A DNA stretch of 64,000 nt from Halostreptopolyspora alba (lineage in GTDB: Bacteria > Actinomycetota > Actinomycetes > Streptosporangiales > Streptosporangiaceae). The stretch is taken from NCBI GenBank assembly GCA_003725585.1, contig RJMB01000014.1, positions 62,001-126,000 of the forward strand, read 5' to 3'. The translations under genes were made by a program, and so were the position numbers. Of this stretch, positions 19,912 through 29,360 are shown piece after piece. The number at the start of each line of letters is the position of its first letter. Position 1 is the first letter of the stretch. The notes under the pieces are model-generated. The model was not told where the DNA came from and ran no database searches. It saw only the letters and a list, made by a program, of their open reading frames with translations.

Positions 19912-20002
19912 ACGCGTTTGTCCGGCTTTTCCATAGAATGTGATCGTTCTGTAGCCGGGTATCGTGACGTGCAGGTCTGCGTATGGGGGCATCATTCGTT
20001 AC

Positions 20003-20629
20003 GTGACGGATCCACGCGTCGCGGGGGGCACCACGCTCGCGCAGCGCACGAGTGCCCGACGCAGAGCGGACGACACAGAACTGAACCAGCTGACATCGCG
20101 CGCGCTCCAGGGCGACCATGGGGCGGTCGACTCGCTCATCCGCGAGGTCCGGCCGATGGTCCTGCGTTACTGTCGGGCGCGCCTGGCCCGTGTGTCCGGC
20201 TACGTCCACCACTCCGACGACGTCGCGCAGGAGGTCTGTATCGCCCTGCTGGCCGCGCTCCCGCGCTACCGCGACATGGGACGGCCGTTCGTCGCCTTCG
20301 TGTTCGGGATCGCGGCCCACAAGGTGGCCGACGCGCTACGCGGGTCGGCTCGCGCGGACCTGCCGACCGACTCCGTACCGGACCGGCCCGACGACGGACC
20401 GGGACCCGAGGAGACCGCGGTGCGCACCGTCGAGGCCGAGCGGGCGCGGGCGTTGTTGAGTGAACTTCCCGAGCAGCAGCGGAGGCTGCTCGTCATGCGC
20501 GTGATTGCGGGTCTTACTGCTGATGAGACAGGAAATGTCCTGGGAATGTCGGCCGGTGCGGTTCGGGTTGCCCAGCATCGAGCTCTCGCTCGGCTTCGGG
20601 AGGTGGCCGTGGCGAACCGCCTCTTCTAG
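20003..20629 (+). CDS. shbA: RNA polymerase sigma factor, ShbA/SigD type
   Basis: This is a group 4-like sigma factor (about 208 residues). Region 2 contains [45 protein letters not shown]; region 4 is [48 protein letters not shown]. The position between groEL and guaB matches Mycobacterium sigD and Streptomyces shbA. In Streptomyces ShbA drives transcription of the principal sigma gene hrdB; in mycobacteria SigD is held by the anti-sigma factor RsdA. No rsdA-like gene follows here. GTG 20003 was chosen; an in-frame GTG at 19964 would add 13 residues, and neither has a strong ribosome site. Confidence 0.88.
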   Translation: MTDPRVAGGTTLAQRTSARRRADDTELNQLTSRALQGDHGAVDSLIREVRPMVLRYCRARLARVSGYVHHSDDVAQEVCIALLAALPRYRDMGRPFVAFVFGIAAHKVADALRGSARADLPTDSVPDRPDDGPGPEETAVRTVEAERARALLSELPEQQRRLLVMRVIAGLTADETGNVLGMSAGAVRVAQHRALARLREVAVANRLF

Positions 20630-20831
20630 CCCGCCCGGGCGACGACACCCCTCCCGCGGCCCAAGGGTTCCCGGTCACGGCTGCTCCTCGCGGCGGGTCA
20701 CCTACCGGCACTACTGCCATCTACCGCGCTGATCCGCCTCGCGCCGCTTCACCGAGCGGGGTTCGGCGCCACCCGACGGGTGTGACTCCCGCCACGCCGA
20801 CCGGCCCCGACCGGCGAAGTCGGCGATCGAC

Positions 20832-22388
<1,557 letters not shown>

Positions 22389-22410
22389 GAGCACGCGCCG
22401 GCACCACGGG

Positions 22411-22444
22411 GGTGCGCGTCCCGGATGTCCGCGAGACGCGCACC
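22411..22444. terminator. Bidirectional terminator after guaB
   Basis: The arms are GGTGCGCGTC (22411-22420) and its perfect complement (22435-22444), with an inner CGGA/TCCG pairing. It sits in the 85-base gap between guaB and a convergent small gene. Confidence 0.65.
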
Positions 22445-22473
22445 GTGTCGGAGCGCGGGAAGCGCCGAGGCGG

Positions 22474-22689
22474 TTACCGCGCCGCCTCTCGGCCCTCGTT
22501 CAGGGCGGCGTTCAGCTCGTCGATGTCGCCGCCCCGGTACAACCGCCAACCGTTGGGGTCGGTGAGGTGGCGAACGTGGCCCTGCCGGGCCCAGCGGCGC
22601 AGGGTGGAGGGGGAGACACCCAAGAGTCGGGCGGCCTCGCCGGTGGTGGCGTACATGTCGGGATGGATATCGAGGTCCGCGCCGCTCAT
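22474..22689 (-). CDS. Small helix-turn-helix DNA-binding protein (MerR/excisionase-like)
   Basis: This is a 71-residue protein made almost entirely of a winged-helix HTH of the MerR/excisionase type. The pattern MYATTGEAARLLGVSPSTLRRWARQGHVRHLTDPNGWRLYRGGDIDEL has the recognition helix at STLRRWA and a wing that resembles BldC-like and Xis-like proteins. It would bind DNA as a regulator; the target is unknown. Its ATG overlaps the stop of the upstream 86-residue gene (ATGA), so the two are a translationally coupled pair. Part of the islet between guaB and guaB3. Confidence 0.8.
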   Translation of the reverse strand: MSGADLDIHPDMYATTGEAARLLGVSPSTLRRWARQGHVRHLTDPNGWRLYRGGDIDELNAALNEGREAAR

Positions 22690-22946
22690 CGGGCCACCCC
22701 CGCCCCGGGGCGAGGGCGGTTGGCCCGCCACCACACGAACATCGTGGCCGCGTCGAGACCGCTGTGTTGGTGCAGCCCGTCAGCGTCCATGACGTAGTAG
22801 CGGCCGCTGGTCTCGCCGAACCAGACGATCAGGTGGGGGTTCCGGGCCTGGAGACGCGCGGCGGCGGCGTGGGCGTGGGTGTGCCGGGGCGAACGCCCCC
22901 AGCGGGAGGGGGTGGACCGGCGTGCTCGCCGGGTAGGCTCGGACAT
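22686..22946 (-). CDS. Hypothetical protein of regulatory islet
   Basis: This is an 86-residue protein that I do not recognise. Residues 1-30 are Arg/Ser/Pro/His-rich; a compact core follows (AAARLQARNPHLIVWFGETSGRYYVMDADGLHQ) with alternating aromatics suggestive of beta-strands, then a short helix (GLDAATMFVWWRANRP). The start at 22946 is fixed by AAGGAG with 8-base spacing; an ATG 33 bases upstream is less likely. It is coupled to the HTH gene downstream and divergent from the XRE/DUF397 pair. Similar small proteins beside HTH genes are common in Streptomyces and relatives, without assigned function. Confidence 0.7.
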   Translation of the reverse strand: MSEPTRRARRSTPSRWGRSPRHTHAHAAAARLQARNPHLIVWFGETSGRYYVMDADGLHQHSGLDAATMFVWWRANRPRPGAGVAR

Positions 22947-23035
22947 GTCAACAGCTCCTTGGGATTCGCTGGTGGCCACACCCCGGGACCGGTGTCAGCG
23001 GTCGCCGGGGTCTTGCGTTCTTGAGCCACTACACT

Positions 23036-23081
23036 GCCGCCACATGTTTAATTTGACCATGGCCGCCACATTTTTATGTTC
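23036..23081 (+). promoter_or_regulatory. Promoter of XRE gene with direct-repeat operator candidates
   Basis: TTGACC (23053-23058), a 17-base spacer and TATGTT (23076-23081) form a good promoter. The ten-base direct repeat GCCGCCACAT occurs just upstream of the -35 (23036-23045) and within the spacer (23062-23071), 26 bases apart. Partial inverted copies (TGTGGC) lie at 23104-23109 and at about 23125, near the start codon. The layout suggests autoregulation by the XRE protein or control by the divergent HTH protein. Confidence 0.6.
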
Positions 23082-23125
23082 TCTTGTCCTGTGGGTAGCC
23101 ATCTGTGGCGTGATGGTGTTGAGTT

Positions 23126-23935
23126 GTGGCCATGATGGAGAGGGGAAACGCGCTCTGGCAGCGCTTCGGGACCGAGCTAAAGCGGCAGCGCGAACTTTCG
23201 GGTGTTAGCCAGGCACAACTCGCCAAAGCAACTGGCTGGTCCCCGTCCATGATCAGTGCTCTCCAGCAGGGAACACGGACCCCGAAACGCGATCACGCGG
23301 AAGCGTTGGACACCGCGCTCAACACAGGCGGTTTATTGACGCGTCTGTGGCAAGAGCTGGTGAACCAGCGTGATGTCCCGGAGTGGTTCCGCGACGCTGT
23401 GCTGATTGAGCGACGCGCGACCGAGATCCGCGAGTACGAGCCTCTCGTCGTCCCCGGGCTTTTGCAGACCACGGAGTACGCACGAGCCATGCTGGAGGGA
23501 CGCTACAACAGGCACCTCTCTGACCAGATCCGGCAGATGGCAGAAGCGCGCGCGGCACGCTTGCCGGCGATCCAGGGCCACCGGCCACTCCTCTGGTTCG
23601 TTGTGCGAGAGGCCGTGCTCAAGCGTGCTGTTGGGACTGAAACAATCATGAAGGACCAGTTGGGCCACATCATCGAACTCGCTGAAGCGGGGACGGTTCA
23701 GTTCCAGGTGCTGCCGGACACTCCTGTCAGTCCGGGATTCTGCCTCCCGTTCCGGGTGAGTTCGCTGGGCCCAATACAGTCGGTGGTCTACGTCGAACAC
23801 GCTTTGGGCGGTGAGACCTCCGACAACCCAGAGCAGGTATCGGAGATGACGACGCTGTTCGGGGCCTTGCAAGCAGCGGCGGTCGCGCCCGGCGAGTCCA
23901 TCGATCTTGTGAAGAGGTGGCGAGGAGAACCGTGA
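23126..23935 (+). CDS. XRE-family regulator with DUF5753
   Basis: This is a protein of about 269 residues. An N-terminal Cro/CI-type HTH (about 13-68, RQRELSGVSQAQLAKATGWSPSMISALQQGTRTP) is followed by DUF5753 (about 80-260), marked by YEPLVVPGLLQTTEYARAML and the LGHIIELAEAGTVQFQVLPDT segment. Such proteins pair with small DUF397 partners in actinomycetes (the WhiJ/BldB-type families) and influence development and antibiotic production; the pair acts like a regulator and its small antagonist. Codon third positions are clearly less GC-rich than in neighbouring genes, suggesting transfer. GTG 23126, ATG 23132 and ATG 23135 are alternative starts; the ribosome site is weak. It overlaps the next gene by one base. 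Confidence 0.88.
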   Translation: MAMMERGNALWQRFGTELKRQRELSGVSQAQLAKATGWSPSMISALQQGTRTPKRDHAEALDTALNTGGLLTRLWQELVNQRDVPEWFRDAVLIERRATEIREYEPLVVPGLLQTTEYARAMLEGRYNRHLSDQIRQMAEARAARLPAIQGHRPLLWFVVREAVLKRAVGTETIMKDQLGHIIELAEAGTVQFQVLPDTPVSPGFCLPFRVSSLGPIQSVVYVEHALGGETSDNPEQVSEMTTLFGALQAAAVAPGESIDLVKRWRGEP

Positions 23936-24117
23936 TGGACGAGCGTTGGCACACATCTAGCTATTCCAGCAATCATGGTGGGAACTGCGTGGAGGTCGCG
24001 GAGTGGTCGGACTCCGTGGGGGTTCGGGATACGCGAGACCGTGATGGTGGGCACCTGTCGTTCCCGCTGGCCGAGTGGTCGGTGTTCCTCGCCGAGGTGC
24101 GACGCGGCGAACTGTAG
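23935..24117 (+). CDS. DUF397 small protein, partner of the XRE regulator
   Basis: This is a 60-residue DUF397 protein. WHTSSYSSNHGGNCVEVAEWSDSVGVRDTRD and LSFPLAEWSVFLAEVRRGEL are textbook for the family (BldB-related small proteins lacking an enzymatic motif). ATG 23935 overlaps the XRE stop codon (TGATG), indicating coupled translation and a stoichiometric pair. Family knowledge suggests that it binds and modulates its cognate XRE protein. Confidence 0.9.
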   Translation: MDERWHTSSYSSNHGGNCVEVAEWSDSVGVRDTRDRDGGHLSFPLAEWSVFLAEVRRGEL

Positions 24118-24285
24118 GAGCCATGGTGCTCGGGGCGGCTCGCGGCGCGTCCGCCTCCGTCCTTCCCTGGCCACGTTCGTCGGGACTTCGCTGCTCACAC
24201 ACGTCCCGCTGTGAGGGTGGCGGTAAACTCGCCCCGGCGGCCGGGTGATTCGTGCCGCCAGAGGACGTAAGAGGGGATCGAAGCG

Positions 24286-25401
24286 TTGGCTCAGGTGGAG
24301 ATCGGGCTGGGCAAGAACGGGCGCCGCGCCTACGAGCTCGACGAGATCGGGATCGTTCCGGCACGTCGTACCCGGGATCCGGAGGAGGTGTCGCTCACGT
24401 GGCAGATCGACGCCTACCGGTTCGAGACCCCGCTGGTCGTGAGCCCCATGGACAGCGTCGCCTCGCCGCGGACCGTGGTCGCGGTGGGCGAGCAGGGCGG
24501 CCTGGGCGTGTTGGACCTGGAGGGGCTGTGGACCCGCTACGAGGACCCCGAGCCGCTGCTCGCGGAGATCAACGAGCTCGATGACGAGGCGGCGACGAAG
24601 CGGCTGCAGGACATCTACTCCGCCCCGATCCGGGAGGAGCTGATCGGCCAGCGCATCGAGGAGATCCGCAAGTCGGGCATCGTCACCGCCGCCGCGCTGT
24701 CCCCGCAGCGCACCGCGCAGTACCACCGGGCCGTGATCGACGCCGGGGTGGACATCTTCGTCATCCGGGGGACCACGGTGTCGGCCGAGCACGTGTCCGG
24801 CCGCGCCGAGCCGCTCAACCTCAAGCAGTTCATCTACGAGCTGGACGTGCCGGTGGTCGTCGGGGGCTGTGCCACCTACACCGCCGCGCTGCACCTGATG
24901 CGCACCGGCGCCGCCGGGGTCCTGGTGGGCTTCGGCGGCGGGTCCGGGCACACCACGCGTTCCGTGCTGGGCGTGTCCGTACCCATGGCCAGCGCGATCG
25001 GCGACGTCGCGGCGGCCCGGCGCGACTACCTCGACGAGTCCGGCGGTCGCTACGTGCACGTCATCGCCGACGGTGGGATGCGGGGCAGCGGCGACATCGC
25101 GAAGTCGCTGGCCTGCGGAGCCGACGCCGTGATGGTGGGGTCGCCGCTCGCGCGGGCGAAGGAGGCCCCGGGGAGCGGCTACCACTGGGGCAGTGAGGCC
25201 CACCACAACGAGCTGCCGCGTGGCGAGCGGGTGCACGTGGGCACCAACGGCGACCTGCGGTCGATCCTGCACGGTCCGGCGTTCACCAGCGACGGGACGA
25301 TGAACCTGATGGGGGCGCTGCGCCGCACCATGGCCACCGCCGGTTACTCCGACCTCAAGGAGTTCCAACGCGTCGAGGTCGTGGTGAACCCGCACCGGTA
25401 G
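24286..25401 (+). CDS. guaB3: GuaB3 family IMP dehydrogenase-related protein
   Basis: GuaB3 (371 residues) belongs to the IMPDH/GMP reductase superfamily but lacks CBS domains. It begins QVEIGLGKNGRRAYELDEIGIVP and contains LVVSPMDSVASPRTVVAVGEQGGLGVLDLEGLWTRYEDPEP, typical of actinobacterial and cyanobacterial GuaB3. The barrel core ends with IADGGMRGSGDIAKSLACGADAVMVGSPLARAKEAPG. The canonical IMPDH cysteine motif is absent. Some family members have been shown to act as GMP reductases; activity here is inferred. The start is an unusual TTG at 24286, with GAGGGG nine bases upstream, the only position fitting the family N-terminus. Confidence 0.93.
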   Translation: MAQVEIGLGKNGRRAYELDEIGIVPARRTRDPEEVSLTWQIDAYRFETPLVVSPMDSVASPRTVVAVGEQGGLGVLDLEGLWTRYEDPEPLLAEINELDDEAATKRLQDIYSAPIREELIGQRIEEIRKSGIVTAAALSPQRTAQYHRAVIDAGVDIFVIRGTTVSAEHVSGRAEPLNLKQFIYELDVPVVVGGCATYTAALHLMRTGAAGVLVGFGGGSGHTTRSVLGVSVPMASAIGDVAAARRDYLDESGGRYVHVIADGGMRGSGDIAKSLACGADAVMVGSPLARAKEAPGSGYHWGSEAHHNELPRGERVHVGTNGDLRSILHGPAFTSDGTMNLMGALRRTMATAGYSDLKEFQRVEVVVNPHR

Positions 25402-25406
25402 AAGAG

Positions 25407-25467
25407 GTTGATCTTGTCGTGGTCGTCACTGCCGAACACCGAGAGTGACGACAGCTACAAGATCAAC
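25407..25467. terminator. Two-tier inverted repeat downstream of guaB3
   Basis: The outer arms are GTTGATCTTGT (25407-25417) and its perfect complement (25457-25467); the inner arms are GTCGTCACT (25422-25430) and its perfect complement (25444-25452). Two 4-base internal loops and a 13-base apical loop separate them. It starts 6 bases after the guaB3 stop. It may be a terminator, although the stem is AT-richer than usual and no T-tract follows. A mobile repeat is an alternative. Confidence 0.5.
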
Positions 25468-25594
25468 GATGTTGGGGAGGCTGCCGTACACGCCGACACG
25501 GTGCCCGGCTGGCGGCGCGGTGGCGGTATAGCCTGATGATCTCGGGTCGCGACGGGTAGTCGCCAGATAGGTACCCGTCCCAGAAAGGCGTGAC

Positions 25595-27316
25595 ATGACG
25601 GCAGCGCGCATAGGTCCCGACGAGCGAGCCCGAGCCATGGAGCGCATGGCCGGCGAGGAGCTGGACGTCCTGGTCGTGGGTGGCGGCATCGTCGGTGCCG
25701 GCGTGGCCCTGGACGCGGTGTCGCGCGGGCTCTCCGTCGGGGTGATCGAGACGGGGGACTTCGCCTCGGGCACGTCGAGCAGGTCCAGCAAGCTGATCCA
25801 CGGGGGCCTTCGCTACCTGGAGCAGCTGGACTTCTCCCTGGTGCGTGAGGCGCTGACCGAGCGGGGACTGCTGCTCGGACGTATCGCGCCGCACCTGGTG
25901 CGCCCGGTCCCGTTCGTGTTCCCGTTCCAGCGGCACTGGGAGCGGGGCTACATCGGCGCGGGGGTGACGCTGTACGACCTGCTCGCCTCCTCGATGAACA
26001 CCAGCCGTGGGCTGCCCGGCCACCGCCACCTCACCCGGTCCGGGGCGCTGCGCGTCTTTCCCGCGTTGCGCCGCGACGCGCTCACCGGGGCCGTGCAGTA
26101 CTGGGACGCCCAGGTCGACGACGCGCGATTCGTCGTCATGGTGCTGCGCACCGCCGCCACCTACGGGGCCCACGTGACGTCCCGCACCCAGGCCGTCGGG
26201 TTCCTGCGTGAGGGCGAGCACGTGACGGGGGCCAGGGTCCGGGACCTGGAGACCGGTACCGATTTCGAGGTGCGCGCGAAGCAGGTGGTCAACGCCGCCG
26301 GGGTGTGGACCGACGACATCCAGGAGATGGTGGGTGGCCGGGGCCAGATCAGGGTCAACGCCTCCAAGGGCATCCACCTCGTCGTTCCGCGCGACCGGAT
26401 CCAGGCGTCCTCCGGCATGATCCTGCGCACCGAGAAGAGCGTGCTCTTCGTGATCCCGTGGGGGCGGCACTGGATCATCGGCACCACCGACACCGCGTGG
26501 AACCTCGACAAGCGCCACCCGGCGGCGAGCCGGGCCGACATCGACTACGTGCTCGACCACGTGAACCAGGTGCTGCGGGTGCCGCTCAGCCGCGACGACG
26601 TCGAGGGGGTGTACGCGGGGCTGCGCCCGCTGCTGTCGGGCGAGTCCGACGAGACGTCGAAGCTGTCGCGGGAGCACACGGTCGCCCACCCGGTGCCGGG
26701 GCTGGTGCTGATCGCCGGGGGTAAGTACACCACCTACCGGGTTATGGCCAAGGACGCCGTCGACGCGGTGGCGCACGGGCTCGGCGGGGCCGTCCCGGAG
26801 TCGGTCACCGACCGGGTGCCGCTGGTGGGTGCCGACGGGTTCGCGGCCCTGTGGAACCAGCGTCACTCCATCGCGCGCCACACCGGCCTGCACGTGTCGC
26901 GTGTCTCCCACCTGCTCAAACGGTACGGGTCGCTGATCCACGACCTGACCGAGCTGATGGAACGAAGTCCTGATCTGAAGGAGCCGCTGACCGGGGCCGA
27001 CGACTACCTGCGGGCCGAGGTGGTCTACGCGGTCCGCTACGAGGGGGCGCGCCACCTGAACGACGTCCTGTCCCGGCGTACCCGCGTGTCCATCGAGACC
27101 TGGGACCGCGGTGTCGCCGTGTCCCAGGAGGCGGCCGAGCTCATGGGCCCCTGGTTGGGGTGGAACGAGGATCAGGTCAAGCGTGAGGTGGAGTACTACC
27201 GCAAGCGCATCGAGGCCGAACGCGCCGCCCAGGAGCAGGACACCGACCACGAGGCCGACGCGATGCGGCACGGCGCTCCCGACCTCGTCCCGGAGGCGCA
27301 GATCATCTCGGGGTGA
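25595..27316 (+). CDS. glpD: Aerobic glycerol-3-phosphate dehydrogenase
   Basis: GlpD (573 residues) is an FAD enzyme at the inner face of the membrane that oxidises glycerol-3-phosphate to dihydroxyacetone phosphate and passes electrons to the quinone pool. The FAD-binding GGGIVGAGVALDAVSRGLSVGVIE fold is followed by FASGTSSRSSKLIHGGLRYLEQ. WIIGTTDTAWN and LIAGGKYTTYRVMAKDAVDA occur further on, and a C-terminal helical DAO_C domain occupies about 410-530. Length and motifs are normal. The start at ATG 25595 follows AAAGGCGTGAC. The C-terminal tail is Glu/Asp/His-rich. It is not in a glpFK operon here. Confidence 0.95.
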   Translation: MTAARIGPDERARAMERMAGEELDVLVVGGGIVGAGVALDAVSRGLSVGVIETGDFASGTSSRSSKLIHGGLRYLEQLDFSLVREALTERGLLLGRIAPHLVRPVPFVFPFQRHWERGYIGAGVTLYDLLASSMNTSRGLPGHRHLTRSGALRVFPALRRDALTGAVQYWDAQVDDARFVVMVLRTAATYGAHVTSRTQAVGFLREGEHVTGARVRDLETGTDFEVRAKQVVNAAGVWTDDIQEMVGGRGQIRVNASKGIHLVVPRDRIQASSGMILRTEKSVLFVIPWGRHWIIGTTDTAWNLDKRHPAASRADIDYVLDHVNQVLRVPLSRDDVEGVYAGLRPLLSGESDETSKLSREHTVAHPVPGLVLIAGGKYTTYRVMAKDAVDAVAHGLGGAVPESVTDRVPLVGADGFAALWNQRHSIARHTGLHVSRVSHLLKRYGSLIHDLTELMERSPDLKEPLTGADDYLRAEVVYAVRYEGARHLNDVLSRRTRVSIETWDRGVAVSQEAAELMGPWLGWNEDQVKREVEYYRKRIEAERAAQEQDTDHEADAMRHGAPDLVPEAQIISG

Positions 27317-27828
27317 GGTGGCACACGGCGGCGGGTCGACGTGTCACAGGGCTCTCGGCGGGCGATCCCGTCCCGTCTGTAGTTCGAATCCGGAGCGCGG
27401 GAGCGTGAGGTCGCGGTCGAGCACGTCTTCGAGTGGTTCCGCGAAGCCGGTGGCGTGCCAGTGCCGTACCGCCCAGAGCACCCCGCCGAGCGGCGCGCCA
27501 CCGGAGGTACTGGGTGTCCGCCCACTCGCGCGCACCACCGTCCCCGCAACCGATGACGTCACGCCGCTGGCGATCGTGCTGTCGCTGGGTGTCGCCGCCA
27601 CTCTCACCACGGTCGGCGTGCTCGCTTTTCGCCACCGGGACGTGGTGCCTTCGTAAGGGCTGGCCGTTCTCCGGTCCCGGGCGCGGCGGAACCTTCCTCG
27701 CGTCGTGGTCGTGACGTGGCTCCTCGTCGCCGGTGATTCGGGCAACAATGGCGCGCGAGTGGAACAAACCCGGCCATTGAGATTGTATTCTGAATACAAC
27801 AAGGAAACGGCGACTGAGGGAGTTGGTC
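27317..27828. other. Largely non-coding stretch after glpD
   Basis: No gene is convincingly supported in these 512 bases. On the minus strand a short frame ending at 27344 reads plausibly (GGVLWAVRHWHATGFAEPLEDVLDRDL) but lacks a start with a ribosome site and loses coding character upstream. The stretch ends with an operator-like palindrome at 27783-27799. It may be decayed DNA around the truncated Uma2 gene. Confidence 0.45.
27783..27799. promoter_or_regulatory. 17-bp palindrome, candidate operator
   Basis: TTGTATTC-T-GAATACAA is a perfect 8+1+8 dyad in an AT-rich patch, 30 bases before the start of the truncated Uma2 frame. It has the shape of a GntR- or TetR-type operator. No regulator gene is adjacent. 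Confidence 0.45.
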
Positions 27829-27993
27829 ATGGCCGACACAGTTCTGACCAGGGACACTCGCGAGCGGCTGCTGCGCGCCTGGGAGCAACTGGATGTTCCC
27901 GCCGGGTGGCGGGCCGAGATCCGCGACGGGGAAATCGTGATGTTCCCCGAGCGGGCCACGAGTTACGGTGAAATCATCAACAAGGTCGTGTGA
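27829..27993 (+). pseudogene. Truncated Uma2-family N-terminus
   Basis: This 54-codon frame has a good start (GAGGGA 8 bases upstream of ATG). It encodes MADTVLTRDTRERLLRAWEQ, then LDVPAGWRAEIRDGEIVMFP, SYGEIINKVV and a stop. This is the N-terminal quarter of a Uma2 nuclease: the WRAEIRDGEIVM strand and the start of the first helix. The catalytic D, E and K positions are all missing. The following 250 bases do not restore the family in any frame. It is probably a broken gene; a functional micro-protein cannot be excluded. Compare the complete Uma2 gene at 4061. Confidence 0.6.
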
Positions 27994-27995
27994 CT

Positions 27996-28029
27996 CGGCT
28001 CACTTCGAACCGTTGGTTCGAGTGGGCCG
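27996..28029. terminator. Hairpin directly after the truncated Uma2 frame
   Basis: CGGCTCACTTCGAACC (27996-28011), GTT loop, GGTTCGAGTGGGCCG (28015-28029) pair with one bulge and one mismatch. It starts two bases after the stop codon. A terminator or a mobile-repeat end are both possible. Confidence 0.4.
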
Positions 28030-28246
28030 GGTGGCCGGCCGATTGTGTGGCGGTGTTTCACGACGCGAATCCCGCGTTCCCCGATTTCTCGCTGAACGCG
28101 GAAATAGTGCCAAAGTTCACATTACAGCGCGACACCTGAAATCCTCGGGATGGCGCGCGGAACCCGCGCGGCGACGCCGCGCACCACGCGTATCCTGCGG
28201 GTGCCTCCGCGCACCCGCGACCACCTATCGACCCGGGACGCGCCCC

Positions 28247-29263
28247 ATGAACGTACTGCTCACCGGTGGGACCGGCTACATCGGTAGCCACACGGCCGTG
28301 GCGCTCATCGAGGCGGGTCACGAGGTGGTCCTGCTGGACAACCTGGGCGGCAGCCAGAGCGAGGCGGTCCGCCGCGTCGAGCGCGTCACCGGCCGGACCG
28401 TTCCGCTCCACGTCGGTGACTGCGCCGACCCGGCCACGGTGGACCGGGTGCTCGGCGAGCGGGCATTCGACGCCGTGGTGCACTGCGCCGGCCTGAAGGC
28501 CGTGGGGGAGTCCACCGAGCAGCCGCTGCGCTACTACCGGAACAACCTCGACGCCGTGCTGGCGCTGTGCGAGGCCATGGGCGCCCACGGTGTGCGGCGG
28601 CTGGTGTTCAGCTCCTCTGCCACCGTCTACGGCGACCCGGAAACCGTGCCGATCACCGAGGACATGCCGTTGTCGGTGACCAACCCCTACGGTGCCACCA
28701 AGCTCTTCGCCGAGCGGATCCTCGCCGACCTCGCGGCCGCGGACCCGGCGTGGCACGTCATCTCGCTGCGGTACTTCAACCCGATCGGGGCCCACCCCAG
28801 CGGGCTCATCGGAGAGGACCCGGACGGCGAGCCGAACAACCTGTTCCCCTACATCACCCAGGTGGCGGCCGGCCGGCGCGCGAAGCTGCGCGTCTTCGGC
28901 GCGGACTATCCCACCCCCGACGGCACGGGGGTGCGTGACTACCTGCACGTGGTGGACCTCGCCCAGGGGCACGTCGCCGCGATCGAGCACCTCGCCGACG
29001 AGCCCGGACACCGTGTGTACAACCTCGGCACCGGAGAGGGAACCTCGGTGTTGCAGTCGATCCGCGCCTTCGAGGCGGCGTCCGGTCGCCCCGTTCCCTA
29101 CGAGGTGGTCGACCGCCGGCCGGGCGACGTCGCCACCTGCTACGCCGACCCCTCCGCGGCCCAACGTGACCTTGGCTGGAAGGCCACCCGGAGTGTCGCC
29201 GAGGCGTGTGTCGACGCGTGGCGCTGGCAGTCCGCCAACCCCCACGGTCTGGGCTCGGGGTGA
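28247..29263 (+). CDS. galE: UDP-glucose 4-epimerase
   Basis: GalE (338 residues) interconverts UDP-glucose and UDP-galactose using bound NAD, for the Leloir pathway and surface sugars. The NAD loop is LLTGGTGYIGSHTAV, the catalytic serine lies in FSSSATVYGDP, and the YxxxK pair is in NPYGATK (Tyr148, Lys152). LRYFNPIGAHPSGLIGEDP and the C-terminal RDYLHVVDLAQGH segment are classical. The start is at 28247, since the open frame upstream (in phase with the region after the Uma2 fragment) is not coding. It is a single gene without galK/galT neighbours. Confidence 0.95.
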   Translation: MNVLLTGGTGYIGSHTAVALIEAGHEVVLLDNLGGSQSEAVRRVERVTGRTVPLHVGDCADPATVDRVLGERAFDAVVHCAGLKAVGESTEQPLRYYRNNLDAVLALCEAMGAHGVRRLVFSSSATVYGDPETVPITEDMPLSVTNPYGATKLFAERILADLAAADPAWHVISLRYFNPIGAHPSGLIGEDPDGEPNNLFPYITQVAAGRRAKLRVFGADYPTPDGTGVRDYLHVVDLAQGHVAAIEHLADEPGHRVYNLGTGEGTSVLQSIRAFEAASGRPVPYEVVDRRPGDVATCYADPSAAQRDLGWKATRSVAEACVDAWRWQSANPHGLGSG

Positions 29264-29360
29264 TCCGGTGGGAGCGGCGCCCCGGAGCGTGGGCAGCGGG
29301 ACCGTAACAATGGTTACTCGCGGGTAGTCAAGTGCTGGGTCGCGACCCTAGGGTCTGCGT

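Noticed and set aside
27370..27400. A GTTCGAATCC string resembling a tRNA T-loop
   Set aside because: The flanking five bases cannot form a T-stem, and no acceptor, D or anticodon arm is found upstream.
27344..27802. Minus-strand frame with a protein-like C-terminal portion
   Set aside because: Only the last 50 codons look plausible, no usable start lies near them, and no family is recognisable. It is mentioned in the gap entry only.
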